Source: JBBQLG01 sp964251665 (GTDB lineage: Bacteria > Bacteroidota > Bacteroidia > Cytophagales > Spirosomataceae). From it: DNA of 64,000 bases. Made by a program: the position numbers and the translations under genes. Below are positions 63,149-64,000 of this stretch, in pieces. Below the pieces are notes generated by a model. That model saw only the letters and a list, made by a program, of their open reading frames with translations. It made no database searches and was not told the origin of the DNA. Positions within the stretch are counted from its first letter, which is position 1; each line of letters starts with the position of its first letter. The stretch covers positions 114,071 to 178,070 of the forward strand of contig CAXUKO010000013.1 of the NCBI GenBank assembly GCA_964251665.1, written 5' to 3'.

Positions 63149-63553
63149 ATGAAACGACTTACTTATTCGCTTGGCCTGATGATACTCATGCTGGCCTGCC
63201 ACAGCGACATTTTCCCGGCAGATTCGCTGTATCAACGGTGGCAGTTTAGCCAATCCCGTCGGGGAAACGGCCCCTGGGCTCAGAATTACAAGCCAACTGT
63301 AGACGACACGGAGTACCGGCGTGATGGTGTGCTGGTGTACCGGGTGAATGGGCAAATTAAAACGGTGTGCTGTAATCCCAACCACTTCAACCGTCAAAAG
63401 AATGAACTGACGTTTACGGATGATAATCCCTGTCCCAATTCGTTGGCTCTTTGCGCTGCCTACCCCAAAAACGCAACCATTACGCAGTTAACAGACAATT
63501 TGCTTGAATTAACCCGTGGCGATGTTGTCATGCAGTATACACCCGTCAACTAA
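63149..63553 (+). CDS. Lipoprotein, first of a tandem paralogous pair
   Basis: The 134-residue product has a lipobox (LAC, Cys17) after MKRLTYSLGLMILMLACHSD. The mature part has the repeated family features DSLYQRWQFS, the DG-VLVYRVNG-IK-T-CCNPNHF segment, and TFTDDNPCPNS with a likely disulfide pair. Small beta-rich, lipocalin-like folds are plausible but not shown. The next gene starts 2 nt after its stop and encodes a paralog. ATG at 63149 is preceded by an AG-rich ribosome-binding site. Confidence 0.75.
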   Translation: MKRLTYSLGLMILMLACHSDIFPADSLYQRWQFSQSRRGNGPWAQNYKPTVDDTEYRRDGVLVYRVNGQIKTVCCNPNHFNRQKNELTFTDDNPCPNSLALCAAYPKNATITQLTDNLLELTRGDVVMQYTPVN

Positions 63554-63555
63554 GT

Positions 63556-63954
63556 ATGAAACGACTTATTTATCCACTCTGCGCGCTACTCCTGCTGGCC
63601 TGCCATCAGTTGGGACCATCGTACACGGCCGTCGATCCAATTGACCCGCTGTACCGACGGTGGGCAGCCACTACTGTGTCGGATGCCTACATTACATTTA
63701 TGGCTGATGGGATTATTCTGTATGGCAAAGATGGCACGGAGGGCACTTGCTGTAGACCCCGCACATTTACCCGGCAGGATAGTGTATTGAATTTCAGGAA
63801 TGTACCGCCCAAAACTATACCTGCTTTTGTCAAAAAGGCAGATTGCTCAACCGTGTATTGTGCCGTAGATGACAGCTGGAAGATCATTACATTGACCACT
63901 GATGAACTCGTTTTGCAGACAGCCTATGGGAAACAGACCTACAAAGCAGACTAA
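63556..63954 (+). CDS. Lipoprotein, second of a tandem paralogous pair
   Basis: The 132-residue product starts MKRLIYPLCALLLLACHQLG (lipobox LAC, Cys16). It shares DPLYRRWAAT, DGIILYGKDG and TCCRPRTF with the upstream gene, showing tandem duplication. The two genes are separated by 2 nt and likely cotranscribed. Nothing is seen after 63954 before the window ends. Function unknown. Confidence 0.75.
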   Translation: MKRLIYPLCALLLLACHQLGPSYTAVDPIDPLYRRWAATTVSDAYITFMADGIILYGKDGTEGTCCRPRTFTRQDSVLNFRNVPPKTIPAFVKKADCSTVYCAVDDSWKIITLTTDELVLQTAYGKQTYKAD

Positions 63955-64000
63955 TCAACTATCCTGCCAAAACCGTAGTCGAGTGAGTTGCGCCGTACCT

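Noticed and set aside
62939..63397. Minus-strand open frame overlapping the first lipoprotein
   Set aside because: No signal or family features, and it conflicts with a well-supported plus-strand gene.
1..64000. CRISPR array, tRNA or rRNA genes, insertion sequences, phage genes
   Set aside because: I scanned for regular repeats, cloverleaf-like tRNA ends and transposase motifs by eye and found none; a tRNA search tool would be more reliable.

Overview
The window is chromosomal DNA of a Bacteroidota bacterium, most likely Cytophagales close to Spirosoma. The reasons are Bacteroidota-type promoters (TTG, about 20 nt, then TAnnTTTG), a type IX secretion (T9SS) sorting domain, a secreted Ig-like surface protein, TPR-histidine kinases, a one-protein hybrid two-component regulator, and the style of the housekeeping genes (ffh, asnS, nuoH, sucA, sucB, lpd). 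No rRNA, tRNA, CRISPR array, transposase or phage gene was found. Species is inferred from style only.

Layout. 1-3.3 kb: the first part of a large secreted surface protein (cut by the window edge) and ffh. 3.6-10.3 kb: a small secreted protein, a Uma2-type protein, a lipase-like lipoprotein, an M20 amidohydrolase, an M16 peptidase and a heptosyltransferase. 10.3-16.6 kb: a lipoprotein, a carotenoid desaturase with an odd internal insertion, a DUF4142 lipoprotein and two Na+/H+ antiporters flanking a small HExxH protein. 16.7-21.8 kb: a catalytic/non-catalytic M16 peptidase pair whose second member carries a C-terminal domain that is repeated as a free secreted protein next door, then a lipoprotein. 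21.9-26.6 kb: a DUF433/DUF5615 toxin-antitoxin-like pair, an isolated nuoH, asnS, a 58-residue membrane protein and a sugar nucleotidyltransferase.

26.8-31.7 kb is a complete-looking phenylalanine/tyrosine degradation cluster: homogentisate dioxygenase, 4-hydroxyphenylpyruvate dioxygenase, phenylalanine hydroxylase, a MarR regulator and fumarylacetoacetase. Together they would take Phe to fumarate and acetoacetate; the aminotransferase and maleylacetoacetate isomerase are not here. 32-36.2 kb: a GH36/raffinose-synthase-like enzyme, a flavin reductase-like protein and a MntA-HepT toxin-antitoxin module. 36.2-38 kb is conspicuously AT-rich, with orphan genes and a decayed stretch, and looks acquired.

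38-54.7 kb is dominated by signalling and secretion: a beta-propeller/membrane/putative winged-helix sensor, a MazG-like protein, an M28 peptidase, and three tandem TPR-histidine kinases, the middle one interrupted by an in-frame TAA. A second gene with an in-frame TAA follows, then a lipoprotein, a T9SS-sorted protein paired with a secreted Hcp-like protein, and a 1005-residue hybrid sensor (7TM-DISM, kinase, receiver, AraC). 54.9-61 kb encodes the whole 2-oxoglutarate dehydrogenase complex (sucA, sucB, lpd). 61-64 kb has a NarL-type two-component pair and two tandem paralogous lipoproteins.

Most notable: nonsense codons in two neighbouring genes, with a CAA-to-TAA change visible by comparison with a tandem paralog; a secreted Hcp-fold protein paired with a T9SS cargo; a possible novel transmembrane propeller regulator; duplication of a domain together with its terminator; and long loop-free palindromes between genes. 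No system in the window can be called new from sequence alone.
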